Of a stretch of 64,000 nucleotides of DNA, positions 45,295 to 54,350 are shown piece after piece. The stretch is from Microtetraspora glauca (lineage in GTDB: Bacteria > Actinomycetota > Actinomycetes > Streptosporangiales > Streptosporangiaceae): the NCBI GenBank assembly GCA_001570385.1, contig BBYL01000012.1, positions 186,001 through 250,000 of the forward strand. Reading direction: 5' to 3'. The notes below the pieces were generated by a model that made no database searches, was not told where the DNA came from, and worked only from the letters and a program-made list of their open reading frames with translations. The first letter of the stretch is position 1. Each line of letters opens with the position of its first letter. A program made the position numbers and the translations under genes.

Positions 45295-46296
45295 TCATGT
45301 GCGGGTGGCGGTGATCAGACGGCGGGCGCCCTGGTGGAGAAGGTCGGCGGCGACGCGGCAGCCGAGGGTGGCCGGGTCGTCGACGTCGCCCCACGCGTGG
45401 GAGCGGACGAACTGCGAACCGTCGCGGTTGAACACCATCCCGTACAGGCTCAGCTGCCCGTCGGCGGTGGTGGAGGCGTATCCGGCGATCGGGGAGTTGC
45501 AGTGGCCGTGCAGCATGTGGAGCATCGTCCGCTCGGCGAGGATGTGCCTGGCTGTGGCCGGGTGGTTGAGTTCGTCGAGCAGCCGCATCACGGGGGTGTC
45601 CGCCTGGCGGGCCTGGACGCCGAGGACGCCGGCGCCGACCGCCGGGACCATCGACATCGCGCCCTCGCCGGAGGGGTGGAAGTCGATGGGCAGGACCTCG
45701 TGGTGGCGGTCCAGGATGTCCAGGCGGCTGAGGCCGGCGTGGGCGAGGATCAGCGCGGTGTACCTGCTGTCCGGCTCATCGAGCTTCGCGAGCCGGGTGT
45801 CGATGTTCCCGCGGATGCGTTCGGTGCGCAGGTCGGGCCGGTAGATGGAGAGCTGGGCGCGGCGGCGCACGGAGCTGGTGCCGATCAGGGACCCGGTGGG
45901 GAGGTCGGCGAGCGGGGTGCCGTCCCGTGTGATCACGACGTCGTGGACGTCGTCCCGCGGCAGGTAGGCGCCGAAGGCGGTTCCTTCGGCGAGGGGCACG
46001 TCTCCGGGGACGTCTTTCATGCAGTGCACGGCGATGTCGACCTGTGCGCTGATGAGGGCGCGGTCGATCTCCTTGGAGAACGCGCCCTTGCCGCCGAGTT
46101 CGGAGAGGTCGCCGGGCCACAGGTCGGCACTGACCTGGGTGGGGACGATCTCCACTGGTATGCCGGGTGCGTGCTTGCTAACGAGCATGGCGACGTGCTC
46201 GGCCTGGACACGGGCCAGGACGGAAGTGCGGGTACCGATCCGCAGTGGGGCTACGGCGAAGCGGGCCGCGAGCATGTCGGTGAGCGCGTTGGTCAT
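45295..46296 (-). CDS. hemC: Hydroxymethylbilane synthase (porphobilinogen deaminase) HemC, divergent
   Basis: Enzyme that polymerises four porphobilinogens into hydroxymethylbilane in tetrapyrrole synthesis. It has 333 residues with RIGTRTSVLA, GGKGAFSKEIDRAL, QVDIAVHCMKDVP (catalytic Asp not resolved here), GTSSVRRRAQL and RGNIDTRLAKLD. The dipyrromethane cofactor Cys is present in HGHCNSPIAGYA, although the usual Gly-Gly-Cys context is changed. No other hem gene is nearby, so it may be a second copy or part of an accessory pathway. It lies in the patch that interrupts the lipid kinase-helY order. Its stop is followed in frame by a NUDIX remnant. Confidence 0.9.
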   Translation of the reverse strand: MTNALTDMLAARFAVAPLRIGTRTSVLARVQAEHVAMLVSKHAPGIPVEIVPTQVSADLWPGDLSELGGKGAFSKEIDRALISAQVDIAVHCMKDVPGDVPLAEGTAFGAYLPRDDVHDVVITRDGTPLADLPTGSLIGTSSVRRRAQLSIYRPDLRTERIRGNIDTRLAKLDEPDSRYTALILAHAGLSRLDILDRHHEVLPIDFHPSGEGAMSMVPAVGAGVLGVQARQADTPVMRLLDELNHPATARHILAERTMLHMLHGHCNSPIAGYASTTADGQLSLYGMVFNRDGSQFVRSHAWGDVDDPATLGCRVAADLLHQGARRLITATRT

Positions 46297-46420
46297 CGTG
46301 GTCGACTTCTTCCTGATCGTGATCTACCTGGACGGCGGCCGTGCTACCAGCGACATTCTGGTGACCGCGTGCGAGGTCTGGGTCTGATCGGGTGTGGTGT
46401 GTCCTGACCTCGGCAGCCTC

Positions 46421-46460
46421 ATACGGCCAAACACAGCCAAATACAGCCGAGGACAGCCGA
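46421..46460. repeat. Four 10-base tandem repeats upstream of helY
   Basis: Contiguous units ATACGGCCAA, ACACAGCCAA, ATACAGCCGA and GGACAGCCGA have a period of about one helical turn. They end 15 bases before the putative -10 of helY and also lie upstream of the divergent hemC. Confidence 0.7.
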
Positions 46461-46475
46461 TCATCCCGGGATCGG

Positions 46476-46481
46476 TAGGGT
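46476..46481 (+). promoter_or_regulatory. Putative -10 hexamer TAGGGT of helY (leaderless)
   Basis: TAGGGT ends seven bases before the ATG at 46489, with no ribosome site between. Confidence 0.55.
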
Positions 46482-46488
46482 TGGACCC

Positions 46489-49203
46489 ATGAGCACGCCT
46501 GCGGAACGCTACGCCGCCTTCCGTGAGCAGCAGGCCGGTAGCGGGCCCGCCCTCACCTCGTTCCGGGGTCTGTACGACTTCGCCCTCGACGAGTTCCAGA
46601 TCGACGCCTGTCAGGCCCTGGAGGCCGGTGACGGTGTCCTGGTCGCCGCCCCGACCGGGTCCGGCAAGACCGTGGTCGGGGAGTTCGCCGTCCATCTCGC
46701 CCTGGAGCAGGGCCGCAAGTGCTTCTACACGACGCCCATCAAGGCGCTGTCGAACCAGAAGTACAACGACCTCGTCCGCCGCTACGGCGCGGCCAAGGTC
46801 GGCCTGCTGACCGGGGACAACAGCGTCAACGGCGAGGCGCCGATCGTGGTCATGACCACCGAGGTCCTGCGCAACATGCTCTACGCGGGGTCCGGCACGC
46901 TCGCCGGTCTCGGCTACGTGGTCATGGACGAGGTGCACTATCTCGCCGACCGGTTCCGCGGCGCCGTCTGGGAAGAGGTGATCATCCACCTTCCCGAGTC
47001 GGTGCGAGTGGCCGCGCTCTCCGCGACCGTCAGCAACGCCGAGGAGTTCGGCGAGTGGCTCGGCGAGGTCCGCGGCGACACCACGGTCATCGTCGACGAG
47101 CACCGTCCCGTGCCGCTCTGGCAGCACATGCTGGTCGGCAACCGCCTGTATGACCTGTTCGCCAACGAGGGCGACGGCGTGCTGCGCATCAATCCCAACC
47201 TCATGCGGATCTCCCGTGACGAGGTGCGGCTGGCGCAGGCCCGGGGCCGACGGGGGTACACCCGGCCGAGGCGCGGCCCGGCCCCGCACCGGCCGGACAT
47301 CATCGAGAAGCTCGACGCGGAGGGGCTGCTGCCCGCGATCACGTTCATCTTCTCCCGCGCCGGGTGCGACACCGCCGTCATGCAGTGCCTGTACGCCGGT
47401 CTGCGGCTGACGACGGAGCGGGAGCGGCACGAGATCCGCCAGATCGTCGACGAGCGCACGGCCCACCTACCGGACGAGGATCTCGCGATCCTCGGCTACC
47501 TGGAGTGGCGCGACTGCCTGGAGCGCGGCCTCGCCGCGCACCACGCGGGCATGCTGCCCGCGTTCAAGGAGGTCGTGGAGGAGCTGTTCACCAAGGGCCT
47601 GGTCAAGGCGGTGTTCGCGACCGAGACCCTGGCCCTGGGCATCAACATGCCCGCGCGGTCGGTGGTCATCGAGAAGCTCGACAAGTGGAACGGCGAGACC
47701 CACGCCGACCTGACCCCGGGGGAATACACCCAGCTGACCGGTCGCGCCGGGCGGCGCGGCATCGACGTCGAGGGCCACGCGGTCGTGGTGTGGCAGCCCG
47801 GCATGGACCCGATCGGCGTCGCCGGGCTCGCCAGCACCCGCACGTACCCGCTGCGCTCCAGCTTCCGCCCGTCGTACAACATGGCGGTCAACCTCGTCGG
47901 GCAGGTCGGCCGGGCCCGTGCCCGCGCGTTGCTGGAGGACTCGTTCGCCCAGTTCCAGGCCGACCGGGCGGTCGTCGGGCTGGCCCGCCAGCTGCGCAAG
48001 TCCGAGCAGGCTCTCGAGGGCTACGCCGAGGCCATGACGTGCCACCTCGGCGACTTCCAGGAGTACGCGGGGCTGCGCAGGCGGCTGTCGGACCGGGAGG
48101 CCGAGCTGTCCCGCCAGCGCGGGGCCGCCCGCAGGGCGCAGGCCGTGCAGTCCCTGGAGGAGCTGAAGCCGGGAGACGTCATCCGGGTCCCCGGCGGGCG
48201 GCGCGCGGGGCTGGCGGTGGTCCTCGATCCGGGGGTCAACGTCCGGGGCGAAGGGCCCTCCCCGCTCGTGCTCACCGCGGGCAAGCAGGTCAAGCGGCTG
48301 TCCCCGGCCGACTTCCCGGTGCCGGTGGAGCCGGTCGAGCGGATCAGGATCCCCAAGGGGTTCAACGCGCGGGCCCCGAAGGAGCGGGCCAACCTCGTCT
48401 CGACCATGCACGCCAAGATCGGCGACCGTGATCTCGGCAAGCCGCCCCGCGCCAAGGACCACGCGGCCGAGGACGAGGAGATCCTGCGGCTGCGGCGGCA
48501 GCTGAGGCAGCACCCCTGCCACGGCTGCGACGAGCGGGAGGACCACGCGCGGTGGGCCGAGCGGTACCACAAGCTGCTGCGCGAGACCGAGGTCCTGCGC
48601 CGCAGGGTCGAGGGCCGGTCCCATGTGATCGCCCGGACCTTCGACCGGGTGTGCGGTGTGCTCGACCAGCTCGGCTACCTGGAGGGCGAGACCGTCACCC
48701 AGGAGGGGCGGCGGCTGGCCAAGCTCTACACCGAGCTGGACCTGCTCACCGCGGAGTGCCTGCGCGCGGGCCTGTGGGAGACGCTGGACCCGGCGGAGCT
48801 CGCCGCCTGCGTGTCGTCGCTGATCTACGAGTCGCGGCAGTCCGACGACGCCCGCAGCCCGCGCATCCCGGCCGGCGCCGCCAAGGAGGCGCTGGCGGCC
48901 ATGATCCGGCTCTGGGGCGAGCTGGAGTCCATCGAGGAGGACCACGGGCTGTCGTTCATCAGGGAGCCCGACCTCGGGTTCGCCTGGGTGGCGTTCCGGT
49001 GGGCCAAGGGGCACAGCCTCGACGCCGTTCTCACCGACGGCGATCTCGCGGCCGGTGACCTGGTCCGCTGGATGAAGCAACTGCTCGACCTCCTCGGCCA
49101 GCTCAGGGACGCCGCGCCGGTCGGAAGCAAGGTCAAGGAGAACGCGAACAAGGCCATCGACGCGCTGCGCCGGGGCGTGGTCGCGTACTCCTCGGTCAAC
49201 TGA
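46489..49203 (+). CDS. helY: HelY-type DEAD/DEAH-box (Ski2-like) helicase
   Basis: ATP-dependent helicase of 904 residues. Motifs in order are VAAPTGSGKTVVGEFAVHLA (Walker A), MTTEVLRNMLY, VVMDEVHYLADRFRG (DEVH box), LSATVSNAEEFG, ITFIFSRAGCD, ETLALGINMPARSV and QLTGRAGRRGID. The C-terminal half matches the Ski2/Mtr4 helical and DSHCT region, with a Cys cluster (HPCHGCDERE). The mycobacterial homologue helY lies just beyond tatC, so this is the conserved backbone gene. It is presumably an RNA helicase; substrate is unknown. Confidence 0.94.
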   Translation: MSTPAERYAAFREQQAGSGPALTSFRGLYDFALDEFQIDACQALEAGDGVLVAAPTGSGKTVVGEFAVHLALEQGRKCFYTTPIKALSNQKYNDLVRRYGAAKVGLLTGDNSVNGEAPIVVMTTEVLRNMLYAGSGTLAGLGYVVMDEVHYLADRFRGAVWEEVIIHLPESVRVAALSATVSNAEEFGEWLGEVRGDTTVIVDEHRPVPLWQHMLVGNRLYDLFANEGDGVLRINPNLMRISRDEVRLAQARGRRGYTRPRRGPAPHRPDIIEKLDAEGLLPAITFIFSRAGCDTAVMQCLYAGLRLTTERERHEIRQIVDERTAHLPDEDLAILGYLEWRDCLERGLAAHHAGMLPAFKEVVEELFTKGLVKAVFATETLALGINMPARSVVIEKLDKWNGETHADLTPGEYTQLTGRAGRRGIDVEGHAVVVWQPGMDPIGVAGLASTRTYPLRSSFRPSYNMAVNLVGQVGRARARALLEDSFAQFQADRAVVGLARQLRKSEQALEGYAEAMTCHLGDFQEYAGLRRRLSDREAELSRQRGAARRAQAVQSLEELKPGDVIRVPGGRRAGLAVVLDPGVNVRGEGPSPLVLTAGKQVKRLSPADFPVPVEPVERIRIPKGFNARAPKERANLVSTMHAKIGDRDLGKPPRAKDHAAEDEEILRLRRQLRQHPCHGCDEREDHARWAERYHKLLRETEVLRRRVEGRSHVIARTFDRVCGVLDQLGYLEGETVTQEGRRLAKLYTELDLLTAECLRAGLWETLDPAELAACVSSLIYESRQSDDARSPRIPAGAAKEALAAMIRLWGELESIEEDHGLSFIREPDLGFAWVAFRWAKGHSLDAVLTDGDLAAGDLVRWMKQLLDLLGQLRDAAPVGSKVKENANKAIDALRRGVVAYSSVN

Positions 49204-49335
49204 TCGGCGGCGAACTGACCGCCCGGTCGGGGGCGTGTAGCGGCCAGTTCGCGCACAGTAACCACAGGGCAAGGTTCTCGGGTGATCTGGGTGGAAATCT
49301 CCCTACAACAAGCCCCGCAGTCCCTGGAGGTAGGG

Positions 49336-49503
49336 ATGTTCGCTCTCCTCGCCGCGCTCTTCTTCCTCGCAGCACTGGTCTTCGCCATCGGCGGCTGGGC
49401 CGTCGGCGCCGTCCTCACGGTGACCACGCTCGGCGTCGCCGGACTGTTCTTCCTCGCGCTGCACCTCGGCGGGTACGGCACGAGCTGGAGCCTGAAGAAG
49501 TAG
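49336..49503 (+). CDS. Small two-span membrane protein
   Basis: A 55-residue hydrophobic protein with two predicted membrane helices (FALLAALFFLAALVFAIGGW and GAVLTVTTLGVAGLFFLAL) and a short polar tail (GYGTSWSLKK). The ATG at 49336 has CTGGAGGTAG upstream; the frame is open 18 codons further but lacks a ribosome site there. Function is unknown. It lies between helY and the convergent exonuclease gene. Confidence 0.75.
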   Translation: MFALLAALFFLAALVFAIGGWAVGAVLTVTTLGVAGLFFLALHLGGYGTSWSLKK

Positions 49504-49533
49504 CCTCCCGCGGCTACCGCACCGGAAACGCGC

Positions 49534-49563
49534 GGGCCCCGAGGACACTCGTCCTCGGGGCCC
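49534..49563. terminator. Terminator hairpin after the small membrane protein gene
   Basis: Perfect 13-base arms GGGCCCCGAGGAC and GTCCTCGGGGCCC with an ACTC loop lie between convergent genes. Confidence 0.85.
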
Positions 49564-49638
49564 GTCGCCGTGATCACATGTGACGACTGACGGATGGCAG
49601 GTGATGGCGCGTGCCGGGCGCGCGTGGCGGCGGCGGGG

Positions 49639-50589
49639 TCAGGTCGCGGCGCGCGAGGAGAGCGCGGAGAGGAGCCGGTTCAGCGGGCCGTCCAGGCCGT
49701 ACCTGTCGGAGAGGGCCACCAGGCGGTCGGCGTCGAGCGGCGCGGTGGGGCAGGCCAGGCCGGTGCCGGGAACCGGCGCGTCGTGCGCCACCTTCACCAC
49801 GGCGGGCGCGACGTTCAGGTAGTCGCGAGCGGCCGCCAGCTTGGCCCGCGCCCCGGCGGGGAAGCCCTCCTGGACCCCCTCGTCCAGGGCGGCGATCAGC
49901 TTGTCGAGCGAGCCGAACCGGCTGATCAGCGTGGCCGCCGTCTTCTCGCCGACACCCGGCACGCCGGGGAGACCGTCGCTGGGGTCGCCGCGCAGCGTCG
50001 CGAAGTCCGCGTAGCCCCGGCCGGGGATCCCGTACTTCTGGGCGACAAATCCCTCATCGATCGTCTGAAGGTTACGAATGCCTCTTACTGTGTAAAGGAC
50101 CCGGCAGGGCTTGGCGTCGTCCACGAGCTGGAACAGGTCGCGGTCCCCGGTGACGATGTCCACCGCCCCGGCCTCCCGGTACGTCAGCGTCCCGATGACG
50201 TCGTCGGCCTCGTATCCGTCGGCGGCGAGCCGTGCGATGCCGACCGCGTCGAGGATCTCCTCGATCACGGGGATCTGGGGCACGAGGGTGTCCGGCACCT
50301 CCTCCTCGTCGCCCGTCGCGACGCGGTGCGCCTTGTACGTGGGAATCGCCGCGACCCGGAAGGCGGGCCGCCAGTCGGCGTCCATGCAGGCGGCGAGCCG
50401 CGTGGGCGAGTGGTCGCGCACCAGGGTGGCGATCATGTCGATGAGCCCGCGTACGGCGTTGACCGGCATGCCGTCCGGCGCGGTCATCGACTCCGGCACA
50501 CCGTAGAACGCGCGGAAGTAGAGCGAAGGGGTGTCGAGAAGCATCAGCACCCGTCCATCATGGCCAGGGAGAGGGTCCGCCGGGCTCAC
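49639..50589 (-). CDS. 5'-3' exonuclease (PolA N-terminal-like, Rv2090 type)
   Basis: Flap-nuclease-family exonuclease of up to 316 residues, equivalent to the N-terminal domain of DNA polymerase I. Acidic motifs are LLDTPSLYFRAFYG, CMDADWRPAFR, DGYEADDVIGTL, IVTGDRDLFQLVDD and RGDPSDGLPGVPGVGEKTAA with the helix-hairpin-helix. The longest start is GTG at 50589; GTG at 50550 or ATG at 50544 gives the usual N-terminus directly before the first acidic motif. A homologue lies next to helY in mycobacteria, so it is part of the backbone. Confidence 0.93.
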   Translation of the reverse strand: MSPADPLPGHDGRVLMLLDTPSLYFRAFYGVPESMTAPDGMPVNAVRGLIDMIATLVRDHSPTRLAACMDADWRPAFRVAAIPTYKAHRVATGDEEEVPDTLVPQIPVIEEILDAVGIARLAADGYEADDVIGTLTYREAGAVDIVTGDRDLFQLVDDAKPCRVLYTVRGIRNLQTIDEGFVAQKYGIPGRGYADFATLRGDPSDGLPGVPGVGEKTAATLISRFGSLDKLIAALDEGVQEGFPAGARAKLAAARDYLNVAPAVVKVAHDAPVPGTGLACPTAPLDADRLVALSDRYGLDGPLNRLLSALSSRAAT

Positions 50590-50637
50590 CGGGGAGGGAA
50601 ATCCTCTCCCGGTCGCGTTTCCGGGTCCCGGTGGCGC

Positions 50638-51492
50638 CTAGCCGTCGAGGACCCCGACCGCGAGGAGGCAGGTGTCGTCCTCCGGGTTGGGACCGCCGAG
50701 CGCGTCGAGGAGCCGGTCGAGACCGGGATCGAGGTCGTCGTGCCCCGAGATCGTCTCCGCCGCCCCCAGGGTGAGGGCCAGGCCCTCGTCGATGTCGCGC
50801 GAGCGCCGCTCCACCAGGCCGTCGGTGAACATCAGCAGCAGGTCGTCGGGGTGGAGCAGGATCTCCGCCACGTTGTACCGCGGGCCGGGTGCGGCGCCGA
50901 GGACCATGCCCTGCGGCGGCTGGAGCTGGCGGGCGACGCCGTCCCGGACGAGGATCGGGGACAGGTGGCCCGCCTGGGCCCAGGTGAAGACGCGGGTCGC
51001 CGGGTCGAAACGGCCGATGATCACGGTCGCGGTGGTCTCGTCGAGGCGGCTGAGCACGAGCTCGTTGAGCCACGCCAGCAGCCGGTCCGGGGACTCGCCC
51101 GTCATGGTCAGTCCCACCAGGGCGTGCCGGAGTTGGGCCATCTGCGCGATGGCCGGCAGGCCGTGACCGGAGACGTCGCCGATCGCGAGGAGCATCCGGC
51201 CGTCGGGCAACTGGGCCGCCTCGTACCAGTCGCCGCCGAGGCTGGCCGCCTTCTCCGCCGGGACGTAGCGGACCGCGACCCGCGCGTGCGGCAGGTCGAT
51301 CGAGCCGCCGGGCTCGGGCAGGATCGCGTCCCGCAGTGCCAGTGTGATGGTGCGGTCCTCGGCGGCCTGCTCGCGTACTTCGAGAAGCTGCGTCCGCAGC
51401 CGGTCCACGATCTCCGTGGTCGTCGCGGGGACCACTGTGCGTTCGCCGGTGAAGGGAGGGCATGGCCCGGCGCCGCCAGCTACGGCGATCAT
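50638..51492 (-). CDS. PP2C-type (SpoIIE family) protein phosphatase
   Basis: Mg/Mn-dependent Ser/Thr phosphatase of 284 residues. A short N-terminal coiled helix (EIVDRLRTQLLEVREQAAED) precedes the catalytic domain with SLGGDWYEA, MLLAIGDVSGHGLPAIAQ, WAQAGHLSPILV and LLLMFTDGLVERR. Related RsbU/SpoIIE enzymes dephosphorylate anti-anti-sigma factors, but none is adjacent. The ATG has GAGGAGCT upstream. It lies between the exonuclease and M24 peptidase genes and is not part of the mycobacterial order as I recall it. Confidence 0.9.
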   Translation of the reverse strand: MIAVAGGAGPCPPFTGERTVVPATTTEIVDRLRTQLLEVREQAAEDRTITLALRDAILPEPGGSIDLPHARVAVRYVPAEKAASLGGDWYEAAQLPDGRMLLAIGDVSGHGLPAIAQMAQLRHALVGLTMTGESPDRLLAWLNELVLSRLDETTATVIIGRFDPATRVFTWAQAGHLSPILVRDGVARQLQPPQGMVLGAAPGPRYNVAEILLHPDDLLLMFTDGLVERRSRDIDEGLALTLGAAETISGHDDLDPGLDRLLDALGGPNPEDDTCLLAVGVLDG

Positions 51493-51646
51493 GTGAACAG
51501 CTCCTCGAGCAGGAAGGGATGGGGAACGGAAAGTGATTGTTCCGACGCGCAGCGTAGCATCGCGAGACCGTTTCACGTACCGCGGGGGTGGGGCCCCGAC
51601 CAGCCTCGGGCCGGTACCTGGTGTGTGCCGGACCCGAGCTCCTCGT

Positions 51647-51652
51647 TAGATT
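51647..51652 (+). promoter_or_regulatory. Putative -10 hexamer TAGATT of the M24 peptidase gene (leaderless)
   Basis: TAGATT ends seven bases before the GTG at 51660, with no ribosome site between. Confidence 0.5.
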
Positions 51653-51659
51653 GGAGCGC

Positions 51660-52775
51660 GTGACAACGACGTCCTCTGATCTCTATCCCGTGTCCCGTCT
51701 CGCCGCCGTTCAGGAGGCGACCGCGGCCGCGGGCCTCGGCGCGCTGCTGCTGACGCCCGGACCCGACCTGCGCTACGTCACCGGCTACGACGCGCTGCCC
51801 CTGGAGCGGCTCACCTGCCTCGTCGTCCCCGCCTCGGGAGAGCCGTTCATGATGGTTCCCCGGCTCGAACTGGCGGCCGCCGAGCACTCGCCCGCCTCGC
51901 GGCTCGGCGTCGAGTTCGTCGCCTGGGACGAGACGGACGACCCGTACGGCCAGGTCGCGCACCGGCTGGGGTCCCTGTCCAAGGTGGGTCTCGCCGACCG
52001 GATGTGGGCTCTGCAGTCACTGCGGTTCCGCGACGCGATGCCCGGGGTCGAGCAGGTGCTGGCCGGGAGTGTGCTGAGCCCCCTGCGCGCGCGCAAGTCC
52101 CCGGCCGAGGCCGCGGCACTGCGGGCCGCGGGTGCCGCCATCGACGCCGTCCACGCCCAGGTGCCGCGGTTCCTCAAGGCGGGCCGCAGCGAGCGCGGGG
52201 TGGGCCGGGACATCGCCGAGGCGATCCTCGCCGCCGGGCATGTCACGGTCGACTTCGTGATCGTCGGCTCCGGCCCGAACGGCGCCAGCCCGCACCACGA
52301 GGTGTCCGACCGGGTCATCCAGCCGGGCGACGCCGTGGTGGTGGACATCGGCGGCACCATGCCGAGCGGCTACTGCTCGGACTCCACCCGGGTCTACTGC
52401 GTCGGTGAGCCGTCACCCGAGTTCGTGAAGTACTACGAGGTGCTCAAGGACGCCCAGGAGGCGGCCTGTGCCCACGTACGCCCCGGCGTGACCTGCGAGT
52501 CCGTGGACGCCGCCGCCCGCGACGTGATCACGGAGGCCGGTTACGGCGAGTACTTCATCCACCGGACCGGGCACGGCATCGGCCTGGAGACCCACGAGGA
52601 CCCGTACATCGTCTCCGGCAACACGGCCCTGATGGAGCCGGGATTCGCCTTCTCCGTCGAGCCCGGGATCTACCTTCCCGGCAAGCACGGCGCGCGCATC
52701 GAGGACATCATGATCTGCGGGGAGACCGAGGGAGAGCGGCTCAACCACTCCACGCGTGACCTCGTCATCGTGTGA
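51660..52775 (+). CDS. M24-family Xaa-Pro dipeptidase/aminopeptidase
   Basis: Metallopeptidase of 371 residues that would cleave Xaa-Pro bonds. The N-terminal creatinase-like domain is about 1-135. The catalytic pita-bread domain has metal ligands in VVDIGGTMPSGYCSDSTR (two Asp), GHGIGLETHE (His), FSVEPGIYLPG (Glu) and ARIEDIMI (Glu). Its mycobacterial counterpart is pepE, close to helY and the exonuclease gene. The GTG start is supported by a -10 hexamer seven bases upstream. Confidence 0.94.
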   Translation: MTTTSSDLYPVSRLAAVQEATAAAGLGALLLTPGPDLRYVTGYDALPLERLTCLVVPASGEPFMMVPRLELAAAEHSPASRLGVEFVAWDETDDPYGQVAHRLGSLSKVGLADRMWALQSLRFRDAMPGVEQVLAGSVLSPLRARKSPAEAAALRAAGAAIDAVHAQVPRFLKAGRSERGVGRDIAEAILAAGHVTVDFVIVGSGPNGASPHHEVSDRVIQPGDAVVVDIGGTMPSGYCSDSTRVYCVGEPSPEFVKYYEVLKDAQEAACAHVRPGVTCESVDAAARDVITEAGYGEYFIHRTGHGIGLETHEDPYIVSGNTALMEPGFAFSVEPGIYLPGKHGARIEDIMICGETEGERLNHSTRDLVIV

Positions 52776-52800
52776 CACCTCTGTGCGCTGATGGCGGTCA

Positions 52801-52851
52801 GGCTTCACGATCGGGGTGGCCGGTGACCCCGGTCGCCCCGATCGCGAAGCC
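52801..52851. terminator. Hairpin between convergent M24 peptidase and HEAT-repeat genes
   Basis: Paired segments GGCTTC/GAAGCC and GATCGGGG/CCCCGATC form a long two-part stem. Directly after it CCCATATCGGG occurs twice in tandem (52855-52877). Confidence 0.6.
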
Positions 52852-52891
52852 GTACCCATATCGGGACCCATATCGGGCGCGCCATCGCGGG

Positions 52892-54350
52892 TCAGCGCGC
52901 GGTGGCGTCCTGTATCCGATCTAGAGCACGCCGCAGGTGGCGGCGCCGCTCGCCATCCTCCGCGAACGCGCGCCAGCCGCCGAAGTAGTTCAGTCGCAGG
53001 TCGCCGGCGAGGGCCGCTTCCAGCAACGGGGCAGCGCCGGCGGCGGGGGCGCCGATCTCGCCGAGATATCCGGGGCCGATGGCGCCGAGCGCCGCGGCGG
53101 CCCACAGGCGCGCGTCGCCGTCGAGCAGACTCCTCAGCTCCGGTACGGCGGGCGCCGCCGACGCTCCCCACGCTTCCAGAGTCTGGGCGAGGACACGTCG
53201 CAGTTCGAAGTTGTCAGCCCGGCGCAGGAGATCGCGCGCGGCGGGTACGAGGACGTCGTCCCATCCCTCAAGCCGTCCGAGCAACTCGTGCAGACCCGGC
53301 AGCGCGGCACGCCAGCCCCCACAACGCGACGTCGGCGATGCGGGCCTTCCCGCGACGGGACAGTCGCGTCTCATCCGCCAGCATGGCGGCCAGCCGGTCC
53401 AGGTGCGGCCCTGCCTCGCCGCTGGCGACGAGCAGGTGCAGCGCGAACGCGCGGACCGTCGCGTCGGGGTCATCGAGGTGCTCGACCAGCGGAGGGAGCA
53501 GTTCGGGCAGCGCGGACAGCCAGGTGCTCAGGACGACGCCCGCCGCCTTCACCCCACCGATCCGCACCTGCGGGTCGCGATGCGCCAGCATTCTGGTGGC
53601 GAAGCGGATGCGTGCCCGGCAGTGCCCGCCCAGCTCGTGGTCGATACCCCAGACCAGTGACTCGGGTGTGCCCCCGTACCACGGGTTGTGCCGCCAGGCC
53701 GCGAGATCACCGTCGCGGACGGCGCCGCAGACCAGGTCGATGTCCGCGGCCAGGCGGCTGAGCGCCATCGTCGCGGCCAGTCGTACCTGAGGCTCGGGAT
53801 GCTCCCGCAGACCTTGCAGCCAGGTGGCGCCGTGCGGGGACAGCTTGCCCGCGGCGAGCACCAGCCCGAGCCGTACGGTCAGGTCGGGTTCGGCCGGCCA
53901 CCTGGCGCGCAATCGCTCCACGACCGTCTCGGCCTGTGGACGCGCGGCCCCGAGCGCCCACGTCGTCATCCGCCGTACGTGGACGTCGGCGTCGTCGAGC
54001 AACTCCAGCAGCGGAGGTATGGATGCCGCCCACGCCTCCTGCCAAGCCGGATCGACCCCTCGCCCCCTGAGCTCTCCGGCCTCGTACGCCACGTTTCCGG
54101 CAAGTGCCACCAGCTTGGAGCGGAGGGGAACACCGGGGGCGGCGGCCAGTTCGACGAGGAACGGCACAGCGGCGGGTGCGGCTGAGCAGATCCATCCGCC
54201 CTGGTGGAAGAGGTTGTTCTCCAGCTTGAACAGTGCCTCATCGGCGGCGGGGCCGTCGATGATCTGGCGCAGCAGCCCGGGAATGTCGTCGGCCGCGCCG
54301 TAGTTGTGCTTCAGCTCGTCCCAGCGAATCCCGTTCAGCTGTTCCAACAC
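52892..54350 (-). pseudogene. HEAT-repeat protein, disrupted by a single-base frameshift
   Basis: Two minus-strand frames join into one HEAT-repeat protein. The upstream part covers about residues 1-350 (VPFLVELAAAPGVPLRSKLV, VHVRRMTTWALGAARPQAET, PEPQVRLAATMALSRLAADI, DPQVRIGGVKAAGVVL). The downstream part continues with LPGLHELLGRLEGWDD and AVPELRSLLDGDARLWAAAA. The shift lies at a run of five G (plus strand CCCCC at 53316-53320). Removing one base restores a 485-residue protein across the join (VALWGWRAALPGLHELL). It could be a real mutation, programmed slippage or a sequencing error. The GTG at 54350 is supported by GGAGGAAT. Confidence 0.8.

Noticed and set aside
45295..45297. The hemC TGA as a selenocysteine or readthrough codon
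   Set aside because: HemC is complete at this point and the following NUDIX fragment lacks its catalytic box; a deletion junction is simpler. No SECIS-like hairpin was evident.
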